From: Streptomyces monashensis
Lineage (GTDB): Bacteria; Actinomycetota; Actinomycetes; Streptomycetales; Streptomycetaceae
Assembly (NCBI RefSeq): GCF_001866665.1
Contig: NZ_MLYO01000072.1
Coordinates: 146,693 to 210,692, forward strand
Length of the DNA stretch: 64,000 bases
Direction: 5' to 3'
Within the stretch, counting starts at the first letter, position 1. Every line of letters starts with the position of its first letter. This document shows, piece after piece, positions 8,086-15,911 of this stretch. Made by a program: the position numbers and the translations under genes. The notes beneath the pieces are model-generated. The model saw only the letters and a program-made list of their open reading frames with translations. It was not told where the DNA came from and made no database searches.

Positions 8086-8158
8086 GTCGTCACATTCCCG
8101 TCGTCGCCCGAAGGGCGGCCTCGCGGCATCTGGTGCGTGCGGACGGGAAGGTGACGAC
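8086..8158. terminator. Long inverted repeat between convergent dhaM and chitosanase genes
   Basis: Arms 8086-8102 and 8142-8158 form a 17-bp stem with a single mismatch. The 39-nt loop holds a second small hairpin (CGCCC GAA GGGCG, 8105-8117). No U-run follows, as is usual in Streptomyces. Its position between two convergent genes suggests a bidirectional terminator or mRNA-stabilising structure. Confidence 0.65.
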
Positions 8159-8175
8159 AGGCCCCAGGGGGGCGG

Positions 8176-8877
8176 TCACTGGCCGGCCGCGAACAGGCGG
8201 GCCAGCCGCTCTCCCGTCGCCACCGCCGCCGCGTGGTCCTCGACGGGTTTCACGCGGGAGCCCTTGAACACGATGTAGGTGACGCCGGAGGGCGCGCCGC
8301 CGTGGTTCGGGTCGGTGCTGATGCCGAGGCCCCGGGCGGTGGCGTAGGAGGCCTCGCCGATGAGGTCGCGCGGGCCGACGTCGCCGACCACCGCGTACTG
8401 GACCCGGTCGCGGTAGACGACGGCGGCGACGGAGCCGCCGCGCACGCCGTCGCCGCGGTGGTCCCAGATCCGGCTCGGCGCCGGAATCACGATGTAGGGC
8501 AGTGTCTCGGCGTTCAGACCGCGGCCGTCGGACTCCGGGTAGGCGGTGGCGGCGGCGAACGCCGGGTCGGTGGCCCGGTTGCAGTGGGCCGTGCGCTGGC
8601 CGTCGCAGTCGATGTCCATGTCGGCCTTCCAGAACACGGCGTCCCGTGTCCCGCACACGGGTACCGTCGCGCGGTGACCGGCGTCGGTGCGGTACCGGCC
8701 CCGGGAGATCTGGTGGCACTCGCCCACCCGGGACAGCAGTTCGGTGGCGGCGACGGCGCCCTCGCTCCGGGCCGGGGGGCGCTCCCGCGGCGGGACGGCG
8801 AGAGCGTCTTCGGACAGCGCGGCCGGGGCGAGCAGGGCTACGCCGGCCGCGGCCAGCGTCAGCGACGGGACACGCAC
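8176..8877 (-). CDS. Secreted GH75 family chitosanase
   Basis: Exported 233-aa glycoside hydrolase of family 75, whose members cut chitosan internally. The signal peptide is about residues 1-27 (hydrophobic run SLTLAAAGVALLAPAALSEDALA). The mature part shows family segments ATELLSRVGECHQISRGRY, AVFWKADMDIDCDGQRT with acidic residues around the likely active site, SRIWDHRGDGVRGGSVAAVV and VVGDVGPRDLIGEASYATAR. The GTG at 8877 is chosen because it leads straight into the signal peptide and has GAGAGGG 9 nt upstream. It is monocistronic. Chitosan use fits a soil streptomycete. Confidence 0.85.
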   Translation of the reverse strand: MRVPSLTLAAAGVALLAPAALSEDALAVPPRERPPARSEGAVAATELLSRVGECHQISRGRYRTDAGHRATVPVCGTRDAVFWKADMDIDCDGQRTAHCNRATDPAFAAATAYPESDGRGLNAETLPYIVIPAPSRIWDHRGDGVRGGSVAAVVYRDRVQYAVVGDVGPRDLIGEASYATARGLGISTDPNHGGAPSGVTYIVFKGSRVKPVEDHAAAVATGERLARLFAAGQ

Positions 8878-9314
8878 GATGGGGAACCCTCTCGTCGGGA
8901 CGGGCGGACGCGGGCCACTGTGCTGCGAGTTCACGCCCGCGACCGTCCGGGCCGCTCCGAAGGGGCCGGATGGAGCACGCTTCTGACGCCCCGTGAGGGA
9001 CAAGAGGATTATGTGCGGGCACAGGGGCCGGGGATCCGGGCACGAAACCGGCCCGGACCCCCCGGCCGCCCGCGTCGGCGCGGCTCCGGCGACGACAGCG
9101 TGTCCGCGCCGGCGGCATGAACTCCCGTGTCCTCTCGGGCAGTTCGACCGCAGGGAGGCTCAGCATACGTAACTCTCCCGGATGGTCACCAACACGGGTC
9201 CCCGCCCACCGGCCGCCCTGTACGGCCCTCTTGCCGCCGCCGCACCCGCCGGGCATATTGGTCCGGACCTTTGTGCGAGGTCGATGCCGATGCCGTCCCC
9301 GGGGAGGCAGAGTC
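8878..9314. other. Divergent intergenic region, chitosanase / FN3 lipoprotein
   Basis: About 437 nt with no supported gene; open frames here are short and unconserved in appearance. It carries the promoters for both flanking exported proteins. TGGTCCGGACCT at 9259-9270 is a perfect 10-bp palindrome plus flanks and resembles a DasR-type dre site (TGGTCTAGACCA) with three mismatches. It lies about 45 nt before the lipoprotein start. GGGGAGG at 9301-9307 is the ribosome site of that gene. Confidence 0.4.
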
Positions 9315-10289
9315 GTGCGACGCGTACCCCTGCCGCTCGTACTGGTCTGCGGAGCCCTGCTGCTCGTCGCGTCCTGCGGCTGGAGCCGGTCCGGCGACGG
9401 CGACGACGGCCGGGCCCCCGGCGCGCCGACCGGGGTCACCGCGCAGGCGGGCAGCGCCACGAGCGTGCACGTGATGTGGAACGCGGTGACCGACAGCCCC
9501 GGCATCCGTACCTACGAGGTGTACCGCGGTACCACGAAGGCGGCCGAAGTCCCAGGCTCACAGCACATGGTGGACGTCGTCAGGCTCAGGCCGTCCACCC
9601 GGTACGCCTTCACCGTGCGAGCCCGGGACGACCAGGGCCGCCTCGGCCCGCCGAGCCGGGCGGTGCCGGCGCGGACCCCGGCCCGGGTGGCTGCGGACCG
9701 CTCGGCGCCGACCCGGCCGTCGGCGCCCGCGGGGCGGGTCGTGGGCAGTAGCGCGGTCCGGCTGTCCTGGGGCGCGTCCCGGGACGACCGGGGCGTGGTC
9801 TCGTACGACGTCTACCAGGGCGGGGCGAGGATCCACACCGTCGGCGGCGAGCGGACGGCGACCGTGGTCACCGGGCTGCGCCCGGGCACCGCCTACGTCT
9901 TCACGGTCCGGGCCCGGGACGCGGCCGACAACCTCTCCCCCGCGAGCGCCCCGGTCCGCCTCACCACCCCGGGTACCGACGACGGCCACGCCACCGCGCC
10001 CACCGGCTTCACCGCCGGGACCCACCGGTCCGGCGGGGCCTCCTCCATCGACCTGTCCTGGGACCCGCCGGCCACGGACGGAGTGATCACCGAGTACCAG
10101 GTCGAGCTGGACGGCAGGCCGGCCACCTCGCTGGTGTGGGGCGGCACGCCCCCGACCTGGCGGGCGAGTTACAGCTTCTACGGCGGCTTCGGCACCGGCC
10201 CCGGCGAGGAACACCGGGTACGGCTGCGGGCCCGGCTGCCGGACGGCACCTGGGGCGGCTGGTCACAGGAACGAACCGTGACCACCTGA
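9315..10289 (+). CDS. Lipoprotein with three fibronectin type III domains
   Basis: A 324-aa exported protein. The signal sequence PLVLVCGALLLVASC ends in a lipobox (LVASC) with Cys21 for lipid attachment. Three fibronectin type III repeats follow: about residues 33-118, 130-215 and 228-320. Each has the W/Y and L-x-P-x-T-x-Y core, for example LRPSTRYAFTVRARD and LRPGTAYVFTVRARD. No catalytic domain is fused, unlike in many streptomycete hydrolases where FN3 is a linker, so it may be a surface-binding or scaffold protein. The GTG at 9315 is chosen for its GGGGAGG ribosome site and because it starts the signal peptide. Confidence 0.8.
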   Translation: MRRVPLPLVLVCGALLLVASCGWSRSGDGDDGRAPGAPTGVTAQAGSATSVHVMWNAVTDSPGIRTYEVYRGTTKAAEVPGSQHMVDVVRLRPSTRYAFTVRARDDQGRLGPPSRAVPARTPARVAADRSAPTRPSAPAGRVVGSSAVRLSWGASRDDRGVVSYDVYQGGARIHTVGGERTATVVTGLRPGTAYVFTVRARDAADNLSPASAPVRLTTPGTDDGHATAPTGFTAGTHRSGGASSIDLSWDPPATDGVITEYQVELDGRPATSLVWGGTPPTWRASYSFYGGFGTGPGEEHRVRLRARLPDGTWGGWSQERTVTT

Positions 10290-10469
10290 TCCCGGAGATC
10301 GCGGCGCGTGAACGGGCGCCGCTGCGCCGCACGGAGGAAACCGTCACCTGACCGGCCTTCTCCCGCATGCCGGCCCCCGCGGCAGCGCCTTGGCTGCTGA
10401 CCAGGCGCACGGACGTACCCGACCCTCGGCGGCCCCTCGTACCGCCGACCGTGCCGCCGGAGGCCGGCC

Positions 10470-10967
10470 ATGTCCTGCACACGACGTCTGCTCCGCTCCG
10501 GACCGGTCCTGGCGGCCGCCCTCGCGCTTCCCGTCGGGCAGGCCGTCGCGGAGTCGGGCATCTCCGTCAGCGCCGTCGGGTCCACCGTCTCGGTGGTCAC
10601 GAGCGCGTGCACGCGGACCGACGGCGGCTGGGGCAGCGCCGCCCTGCTGACCGGCCGGCAGACGAACATCGCGACGGGCCGGCGCACTTCCCTCGCGGGC
10701 ACGACCGCCGGCCAGTCCGCGACCTGGTCGAGCGTGCGCCCGGGGACGTACACCGTCGTCGTGGTCTGCTCCGGCGGCAGCACGGCGGGCACCCGGTCGG
10801 TGCTCGTCCCCTCGGCCCCGGGGACGTCCTCGGCCGCACCGGCCCTCGGCATCATGGGCGGCCTCGGCGACGCCGCCCGCGACTACGGCCCACTGGCACT
10901 GGGCATCGGCGCGGCCCTGGCCGGCAGCGGCGTCATCGCCACGGGCCGGTACCTGCGCCGCCGTTGA
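10470..10967 (+). CDS. Secreted or cell-surface protein of unknown function with C-terminal membrane helix
   Basis: A 165-aa protein I do not recognise. The N-terminal signal peptide (VLAAALALPVGQAVAE, cleavage near residue 28) is followed by a small domain rich in Ser, Thr and Val with two Cys about 50 residues apart (SACTRT and VVCSGG), possibly a disulfide. The C-terminal hydrophobic helix LALGIGAALAGSGVIATG is followed by RYLRRR, so the protein is probably held in the membrane with the domain outside. GGAGG precedes the ATG. It resembles other small exported streptomycete proteins of unknown role. Confidence 0.7.
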   Translation: MSCTRRLLRSGPVLAAALALPVGQAVAESGISVSAVGSTVSVVTSACTRTDGGWGSAALLTGRQTNIATGRRTSLAGTTAGQSATWSSVRPGTYTVVVVCSGGSTAGTRSVLVPSAPGTSSAAPALGIMGGLGDAARDYGPLALGIGAALAGSGVIATGRYLRRR

Positions 10968-11018
10968 CGCCGTTCCGCTTCGACGCGGCCGTACCGGCTC
11001 GCCCGCCCCGCACGGGGC

Positions 11019-11564
11019 TCAGTCGGTGTCCGGCAGGTCGGCGAACTCGCTGAGCGCGTGGGTGAGCCACTGGGTCCAGAAGGTCTCCAGGTCGATGCCG
11101 GCCCGCAGCACGAGGTGGCGCAGCCGGTCCTCGGGGGCGTCCCGGTCCGGCGGGAAGTCCCGCTCCTCGATCTTCCGGTACTCGGCCAACTGCCGCCGGT
11201 GCAGCTCCAGATGGCGGTGCAGGTCCGCCTCCAGGCCCGCCGTGCCGACCACCGCGGCGGCCCGCAGCCGCAGCAGGAGCACGTCCCGCTGCGGCTTGGG
11301 GTCCTGCGTGGCCGCGGTCCAGCGGGCCAGCTCGGCGCGGCCGGCGGGCAGTACCTCGTAGCTCTTCTTCTGCCCGCGGGCCGGCGCCTGTGCCGGCAGT
11401 GCGCGGATGAGTCCCTCGGCCTCCAGTTTCCCCAGCTCGCGATAGATCTGCTGGTGCGTCGCGGACCAGAAGTAGCCGATCGACTTGTCGAAACGGCGGG
11501 TCAGTTCCAGTCCCGACGACGGCCTTTCCAGCAGGGCGGTGAGGATGGCGTGCGGGAGTGACAT
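11019..11564 (-). CDS. PadR family transcriptional regulator
   Basis: A 181-aa PadR-type regulator. The N-terminal winged helix (SLPHAILTALLERPSSGLELTRRFDKSIGYFWSATHQ, then IYRELGKLEAEGLI) fits PadR subfamily 2. The C-terminal helical dimerisation part carries LHRHLELHRRQLAEYRKIEERD. It is the second gene of an operon behind the 2,4-dienoyl-CoA reductase gene (39-nt gap) and probably controls that operon, and perhaps the divergent tautomerase, through the two CTAG-centred palindromes at 13678-13741. PadR proteins are usually repressors released by small aromatic or lipophilic ligands; the ligand here is unknown. Confidence 0.88.
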   Translation of the reverse strand: MSLPHAILTALLERPSSGLELTRRFDKSIGYFWSATHQQIYRELGKLEAEGLIRALPAQAPARGQKKSYEVLPAGRAELARWTAATQDPKPQRDVLLLRLRAAAVVGTAGLEADLHRHLELHRRQLAEYRKIEERDFPPDRDAPEDRLRHLVLRAGIDLETFWTQWLTHALSEFADLPDTD

Positions 11565-11603
11565 GGCCTCATCCTATGGAGACGGGGAGGTACGGCAGGC
11601 GCC

Positions 11604-13619
11604 CTACAGCCCCGCCGCCAGCTCCGTGCCCTGCTTGATGGCCCGCTTGGCGTCCAGTTCGGCCGCGACGTCCGCGCCGCCGATCAGATGGACGCTGTGC
11701 CCGGCGGCGGCCAGCTCCTCGTACAGGTCGCGGCGCGGCTCCTGGCCGGTGCACAGGACGACCGTGTCGACCTCCAGGACCGTGCTCTCCTCGCCGACGG
11801 TGATGTGCAGTCCGGCGTCGTCGATACGGTCGTAGCGCACGCCCGGGACCATGGTCACGCCCCGGTGCTTCAGCTCGGCGCGGTGGATCCAGCCGGTGGT
11901 CTTGCCGAGCCCGGCGCCGACCTTGCTGGTCTTGCGCTGGAGCAGGTGGACCTGGCGGGGCGGGGCGGGCCGCTCGGGTGCGGCGAGGCCGCCCGGCGTC
12001 CGGTAGTCCATGTCGACGCCCCAGCCGCGGAAGTACGTCTCGGGGTCCTCGCTCGCCTTGTCGCCGCCGTCGGTGAGGAACTCGGCGACGTCGAAGCCGA
12101 TGCCGCCGGCGCCGAGGACGGCCACCCGGTCGCCGACGGGGGCGCCGTCCCGCAGCACGTCGAGGTAGCCGAGGACGCGAGGGTGGTCGACGCCCGGGAT
12201 GTCGGGGGTGCGCGGGGTGACGCCGGTGGCGACGACGACCTCGTCGTAGCCGGTGACGGTCTCGGCGGTGGCCCAGGTGTCCAGGCGTACGTCGACGCCG
12301 TGCGCGTCGAGCTGGTGGCGGAAGTAGCGCAGCGTCTCGTCGAACTCCTGCTTGCCGGGGACCTTGCGGGCGACGTTGAGCTGGCCGCCGACCTCGCTCG
12401 CGGCGTCGAAGAGCGTGACCGCGTGACCGCGTTCGGCGGCGCTCACGGCGCAGGCGAGGCCCGCCGGTCCCGCGCCGACGACGGCGACGCGCTTCTTGCG
12501 CCGGGTCGGTGCGAGGACCAGCTCGGTCTCGTGGCAGGCACGCGGGTTGACCAGGCAGGAGGTGATCTTGCCGCTGAAGGTGTGGTCGAGGCAGGCCTGG
12601 TTGCAGCCGATGCAGGTGTTGATGGCCTCGGGCGTGCCGGCGGCGGCCTTGGCGACGAAGTCGGGGTCGGCGAGCATCGGGCGGGCCATGGAGACCATGT
12701 CGGCGAAGCCGCCGGCCAGCAACTCCTCGGCGACCTCGGGGGTGTTGATGCGGTTGGTGGTCACCAGGGGGACGGACACCTCGCCCATCAGCTTCTTGGT
12801 GACCCAGGTGTAGGCACCGCGCGGCACCGAGGTGGCGATGGTGGGGATGCGGGCCTCGTGCCAGCCGATGCCGGTGTTGATGATCGTCGCCCCGGCGGCC
12901 TCGATCTCCTTGGCGAGGGTGACGACCTCCGGCAGCGAGGAGCCGCCCGGCACCAGGTCCAGCATGGACAGCCGGTAGATGACGATGAAGTCCTCGCCGA
13001 CGGCCTCGCGCACCCGCTTGACGATCTCGACGGGGAAGCGCGTCCGGTTCTCGTAGGAGCCGCCCCAGCGGTCGGTGCGCCGGTTGGTCTGCAGGGCGAT
13101 GAACTCGTTGATGAGGTAGCCCTCGGAGCCCATGATCTCGACGCCGTCGTAGCCGGCCTGGCGGGCGAGGCGGGCGGTGCGGGCGTAGTCGTCGATGGTC
13201 CGCTCGATGTCGGCGTCGCTCAGCTCGCGCGGCACGAAGGGGCTGATGGGCGCCTGGAGCGGGCTCGGCGCGACGAGGTCCTGGTGGTAGGCGTACCGCC
13301 CGAAGTGCAGGATCTGCAGCGCGATCCGGCCGCCCTCGCGGTGCACGGCCCCGGTGACGGCCCGGTGTTGCTCGGCCTCGGCCTCGGTGGTGAGCTTGGC
13401 GCCGCCCTCGTACGGCCGGCCCTCGTCGTTGGGCGCGATGCCGCCGGTGACGATGAGGCCGACGCCACCGCGCGCGCGGGCCGCGTAGAACGCCGCCATC
13501 CGCTCGAAGCCGTGCTCGGCCTCCTCCAGGCCGACGTGCATGGAGCCCATCAGCACGCGGTTGGGCAGGGTGGTGAAGCCCAGGTCGAGCGGGTTCATCA
13601 GATGCGGGTAACGGCTCAT
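11604..13619 (-). CDS. fadH: NADPH-dependent 2,4-dienoyl-CoA reductase (FadH-type)
   Basis: A 671-aa flavin/iron-sulfur enzyme of the old-yellow-enzyme/FadH family. The N-terminal TIM barrel (about 1-345) begins MNPLDLGFTTLPNRVLMGSMH. The Cys cluster CIGCNQACLDHTFSGKITSC (around 340-365) is for a 4Fe-4S centre. The FAD-binding Rossmann part starts at VAVVGAGPAGLACA, and the C-terminal NAD(P)-binding fold ends the protein. It reduces 2,4-dienoyl-CoA during degradation of unsaturated fatty acids. GGAGGG sits before the ATG at 13619. The upstream region holds a good promoter overlapped by a palindrome, and the gene is cotranscribed with padR. Confidence 0.93.
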   Translation of the reverse strand: MSRYPHLMNPLDLGFTTLPNRVLMGSMHVGLEEAEHGFERMAAFYAARARGGVGLIVTGGIAPNDEGRPYEGGAKLTTEAEAEQHRAVTGAVHREGGRIALQILHFGRYAYHQDLVAPSPLQAPISPFVPRELSDADIERTIDDYARTARLARQAGYDGVEIMGSEGYLINEFIALQTNRRTDRWGGSYENRTRFPVEIVKRVREAVGEDFIVIYRLSMLDLVPGGSSLPEVVTLAKEIEAAGATIINTGIGWHEARIPTIATSVPRGAYTWVTKKLMGEVSVPLVTTNRINTPEVAEELLAGGFADMVSMARPMLADPDFVAKAAAGTPEAINTCIGCNQACLDHTFSGKITSCLVNPRACHETELVLAPTRRKKRVAVVGAGPAGLACAVSAAERGHAVTLFDAASEVGGQLNVARKVPGKQEFDETLRYFRHQLDAHGVDVRLDTWATAETVTGYDEVVVATGVTPRTPDIPGVDHPRVLGYLDVLRDGAPVGDRVAVLGAGGIGFDVAEFLTDGGDKASEDPETYFRGWGVDMDYRTPGGLAAPERPAPPRQVHLLQRKTSKVGAGLGKTTGWIHRAELKHRGVTMVPGVRYDRIDDAGLHITVGEESTVLEVDTVVLCTGQEPRRDLYEELAAAGHSVHLIGGADVAAELDAKRAIKQGTELAAGL

Positions 13620-13652
13620 CGGGCCCTCCGTGCACGGGTGTCGTCACTCCTT

Positions 13653-13682
13653 GTTGTAGAGGACACCCAGGGCTTTGTGCAA
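13653..13682 (-). promoter_or_regulatory. Candidate sigma70-like promoter of fadH-padR
   Basis: Reading leftward, TTGCAC (13682-13677) and TACAAC (13658-13653) are separated by 18 nt, a reasonable housekeeping promoter about 34 nt before the fadH start. The -35 box lies inside the palindrome at 13678-13691, so a protein bound there would block polymerase. Confidence 0.55.
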
Positions 13683-13691
13683 CTAGTTGCA
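13678..13691. promoter_or_regulatory. Palindromic operator overlapping the fadH -35 region
   Basis: TGCAACTAGTTGCA is a perfect 14-bp palindrome. With the flanking TTTG and GAAA the symmetry extends to 20 of 22 positions. It is a strong candidate operator for the PadR protein encoded in the fadH operon, or for a MarR-type protein. Confidence 0.6.
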
Positions 13692-13721
13692 GAAACATCG
13701 GAGGGTGACACCGACCACCTC

Positions 13722-13741
13722 TGTACCTACTAGTATGTACA
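13722..13741. promoter_or_regulatory. Second CTAG-centred palindrome, near the tautomerase promoter
   Basis: TGTACCTACTAGTATGTACA is symmetric at 18 of 20 positions. The TGTAC/GTACA ends and AT-rich centre fit PadR-type operators. It contains TAGTAT, a possible -10 box for the rightward tautomerase gene, and lies 51 nt before that start. Confidence 0.6.
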
Positions 13742-13792
13742 TTCAGCGCGGCAAGCACGGCCCGCCACCCGCCCGCGAAAGGATGTTCCGCC

Positions 13793-14206
13793 ATGCCCTT
13801 CGTCCGGATCGACGCGCTCGGCACCGATCCCGCCCGGCTCGACGCACTCGGCCAGGCGGTCCACGACGCCCTCGTGGAAACCCTCGGTGTCCCGCCCGAG
13901 GACCGCTTCCAGGTGCTGACCGGCCACGACGGCGTGACCGGCACGCTCCGCCACGACGCGCACCTCGGCGTGCCCAAGGACGACTCGGTGGTCTTCGTCG
14001 CGATCACCCTGCGCGCCGGGCGCGGCCCGGACCTCAAGCGCGCGCTGTACCGGCGGATCTCCGAGCTGGTGCACGAGCGCACGGGCACGGACCCGGCGAA
14101 CGTGCTCGTCACGCTCACCGAGAACACGTCCGTCGACTGGTCCTTCGGGTACGGTGTGGCGCAGTACGCCCCGGACGGCGAGGGGCCGGCCGGGGCGCTG
14201 TCGTGA
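13793..14206 (+). CDS. Tautomerase-superfamily protein
   Basis: A 137-aa protein of the 4-oxalocrotonate tautomerase superfamily in its longer two-unit form. After removal of Met, Pro (MPFVRIDALG) would be the N-terminal catalytic base typical of the family. A central KDDSVVFVAITLRAGRGPDLKRALYRRISE segment and a C-terminal VLVTLTENTSVDWSFGYGVAQY follow. Such enzymes isomerise keto-enol acids or dehalogenate small acids. GAAAGGA precedes the ATG by about 11 nt. It is divergent from fadH-padR and shares its operator region, so it may be controlled by the same PadR protein. Confidence 0.8.
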   Translation: MPFVRIDALGTDPARLDALGQAVHDALVETLGVPPEDRFQVLTGHDGVTGTLRHDAHLGVPKDDSVVFVAITLRAGRGPDLKRALYRRISELVHERTGTDPANVLVTLTENTSVDWSFGYGVAQYAPDGEGPAGALS

Positions 14207-14222
14207 CGCTGCGCGATCGGTG

Positions 14223-14594
14223 TCAGGCGCTCTCCAGGCGCAGGTGCAGATCCCGCTCCTGGTCGCCGGAGGCCGTGCAGGTCTCCTGGACGGTGAAGAT
14301 CGAGTCCAGGGTGTGCCGGAACCGGTCCACGGCCCAGTAGCCGCCCTGGACGTCCGCCTGGACGGCCGAGCCGAGGTGGACCGGCGCACAGTGCGGCACG
14401 TGCTCGTCCGCGATGTCGTAGGTGCCGAGCCACACCATCGGCCGGACCTCGTGCAACTGCTGGGGGACCTCCTCCGCGCCCCGGTCGGACGCGAAGCAGG
14501 ACCTCAGGGCGTCGAAGACGATGCGGGCGTCCTCCTTGGAGCCGCTGATCTCCACCGTGACGGTTTCCGGATGCGACCGCTCCGTGTGTCCCAT
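14223..14594 (-). CDS. Uncharacterised protein
   Basis: A 123-aa cytosolic protein I cannot assign. It has no signal peptide, membrane helix or recognised motif. The first third (VTVEISGSKEDARIVFDALRSCF) could form a beta-alpha-beta unit; the middle is rich in Val, His and Asp (LGTYDIADEHVPHCAPVHLG). It is supported as a real gene by consistent codon usage and an excellent ribosome site (AAAGGAG, 6 nt before the ATG at 14594). It is convergent with the tautomerase gene, with 16 nt between them. Confidence 0.7.
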   Translation of the reverse strand: MGHTERSHPETVTVEISGSKEDARIVFDALRSCFASDRGAEEVPQQLHEVRPMVWLGTYDIADEHVPHCAPVHLGSAVQADVQGGYWAVDRFRHTLDSIFTVQETCTASGDQERDLHLRLESA

Positions 14595-14701
14595 GGAGTG
14601 CTCCTTTCATGGCCGTGCCGCTGTCGGAACGGGGTACCCCGCCGAACCGCGTCCACCCTCAGGAAAGCACCACGGGCCCGTGAGCACACCCCCGGTCACG
14701 G

Positions 14702-15580
14702 TCAGCCGCGCGTGAACTTGTACGTCTTGCTGTCGGTGAGGATGCAGAAACCGGGCGACATCACGATCACGCGCAGGATGCCGGTGCGCCGGTCGTAGTC
14801 GATGCCCTCCACCTCGAAGGAGCCCGAGCAGGAGCTGCGCAGCGGCAGCTGGCGCAGGGCGGTGACGTGGCCGGTGACGTCCGAGGAGCCGGGGGTGGCC
14901 GACAGGTCGATCTGGAGCAGCGGCTTGGTCATGCCGAACAGGCTGCCGTCGGGGTCGTCCGAGGAGCACAGCAGGGTGGTGGGGCCGGAGAAGTCGCAGC
15001 CCTGGACGTCACGGACCGGGTGGTCCAGGTTGACCCGCGAGGCCAGCGGGAGGTCGGCCGAGGGCGAGGTGCTCGCGTTGACGCCGGGGGTCGGGAAGAC
15101 CAGCAGTCGGTTCATCGTGCCCCACTCGCCCGAGAGCATCCACTGGCCGTCGGGCGAGATCGCGTCCCACGAGTTGTTCAGGGCCTCGCCGGAGCTGAGC
15201 GTGTGCACGTACTCCGACCAGGTGCCGTCGGGCGCCTGCACGCGGTACATCTTCGAGTTGCCGGAGTCCTGCTGGTAGGGCTCGATGTAGTAGCCGTTGT
15301 ACGAGGCGTCGGGGTCGCCGACGTGGTTCCAGCCGCGCACGGAGACGCTGAGCGGGATGGTGCCGATGCCGGTGTAGCGGTTGGGGCTGTTCGCCGGGAC
15401 CTCCACGGAGGCCAGACCCTGGCTCTCGGTCAGCGGGTCGGCGCGGTCGGAGCCGGTCTCGGTCCAGGTGTCGGCCGCGGAGGCGGGCGCGGGCGCGGCG
15501 AGGGACACGACGGCGGCGGTGGCCAGGGTGACGAGTCCGGCGAGGACGGTGTGACAACGTTGCCGGGCGGACGCGGGCAT
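14702..15580 (-). CDS. Secreted protein of unknown function
   Basis: A 292-aa exported protein. The signal peptide is about residues 1-36 (VLAGLVTLATAAVVSLAAPAPASAA). The mature part has short repeated phrases such as NSWDAISPDGQWMLSGEWG, LDHPVRDVQGCDF and SFEVEGIDYDRRTGILRVIV, suggestive of a beta-propeller-like strand pattern, and four or five Cys that could form disulfides. No catalytic motif is recognised. The ATG at 15580 is chosen because GAGGAG lies just upstream and it opens the signal peptide. It is monocistronic, with a long 5' region shared with the PP2C phosphatase gene. Confidence 0.75.
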   Translation of the reverse strand: MPASARQRCHTVLAGLVTLATAAVVSLAAPAPASAADTWTETGSDRADPLTESQGLASVEVPANSPNRYTGIGTIPLSVSVRGWNHVGDPDASYNGYYIEPYQQDSGNSKMYRVQAPDGTWSEYVHTLSSGEALNNSWDAISPDGQWMLSGEWGTMNRLLVFPTPGVNASTSPSADLPLASRVNLDHPVRDVQGCDFSGPTTLLCSSDDPDGSLFGMTKPLLQIDLSATPGSSDVTGHVTALRQLPLRSSCSGSFEVEGIDYDRRTGILRVIVMSPGFCILTDSKTYKFTRG

Positions 15581-15911
15581 GGCCGGCTCCTCGGGTGGGA
15601 TGGGGGCTGCGTGCGGGGGCACTCGGACGGCGGACAGTCTGGCGTGGCTTGTTAGTCATGTACAGACCAATACAGCAACATGTGCGTGAACACTCCCGGT
15701 GTGCGCACGGCGCGTGCAGGATGTCCGGGAGGCCGCGCCGACGCGGCGGAAGGGCCCGTTCACGGCGGCTTCGGCGGACGTGCACCGCCGCGGTGAGAGA
15801 TGGTGGAGGTAGCCGGCGAACGCGCCGGGGAGTCGGGTGTGACGCGGTGGAGCAAGGGGAGCCGGCACGGGGGACCACGTGCCGAGCCGACGGGCGAAGG
15901 CGGTGCAGGGC
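15581..15911. other. Divergent intergenic region
   Basis: About 330 nt between the leftward secreted protein and the rightward PP2C regulator, without a supported gene. The first 120 nt are clearly AT-richer than the surroundings (around 15648-15690) and probably hold the promoter of the secreted protein. GTACAGACCA in this stretch matches one half of a DasR dre site only. GTG at 15879, preceded by GGGGGA, is an alternative start of the downstream gene. Confidence 0.4.

Noticed and set aside
11569..14610. 1013-codon minus-strand frame over fadH, padR region and tautomerase
   Set aside because: It is out of frame with the clearly conserved FadH and antisense to the tautomerase; its sequence is Arg/Pro/Ala-rich with no domain.
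15879..15911. Upstream GTG start for the PP2C regulator
   Set aside because: GGGGGA precedes it, but the added 11 residues (PSRRAKAVQG) look non-conserved; kept only as an alternative.
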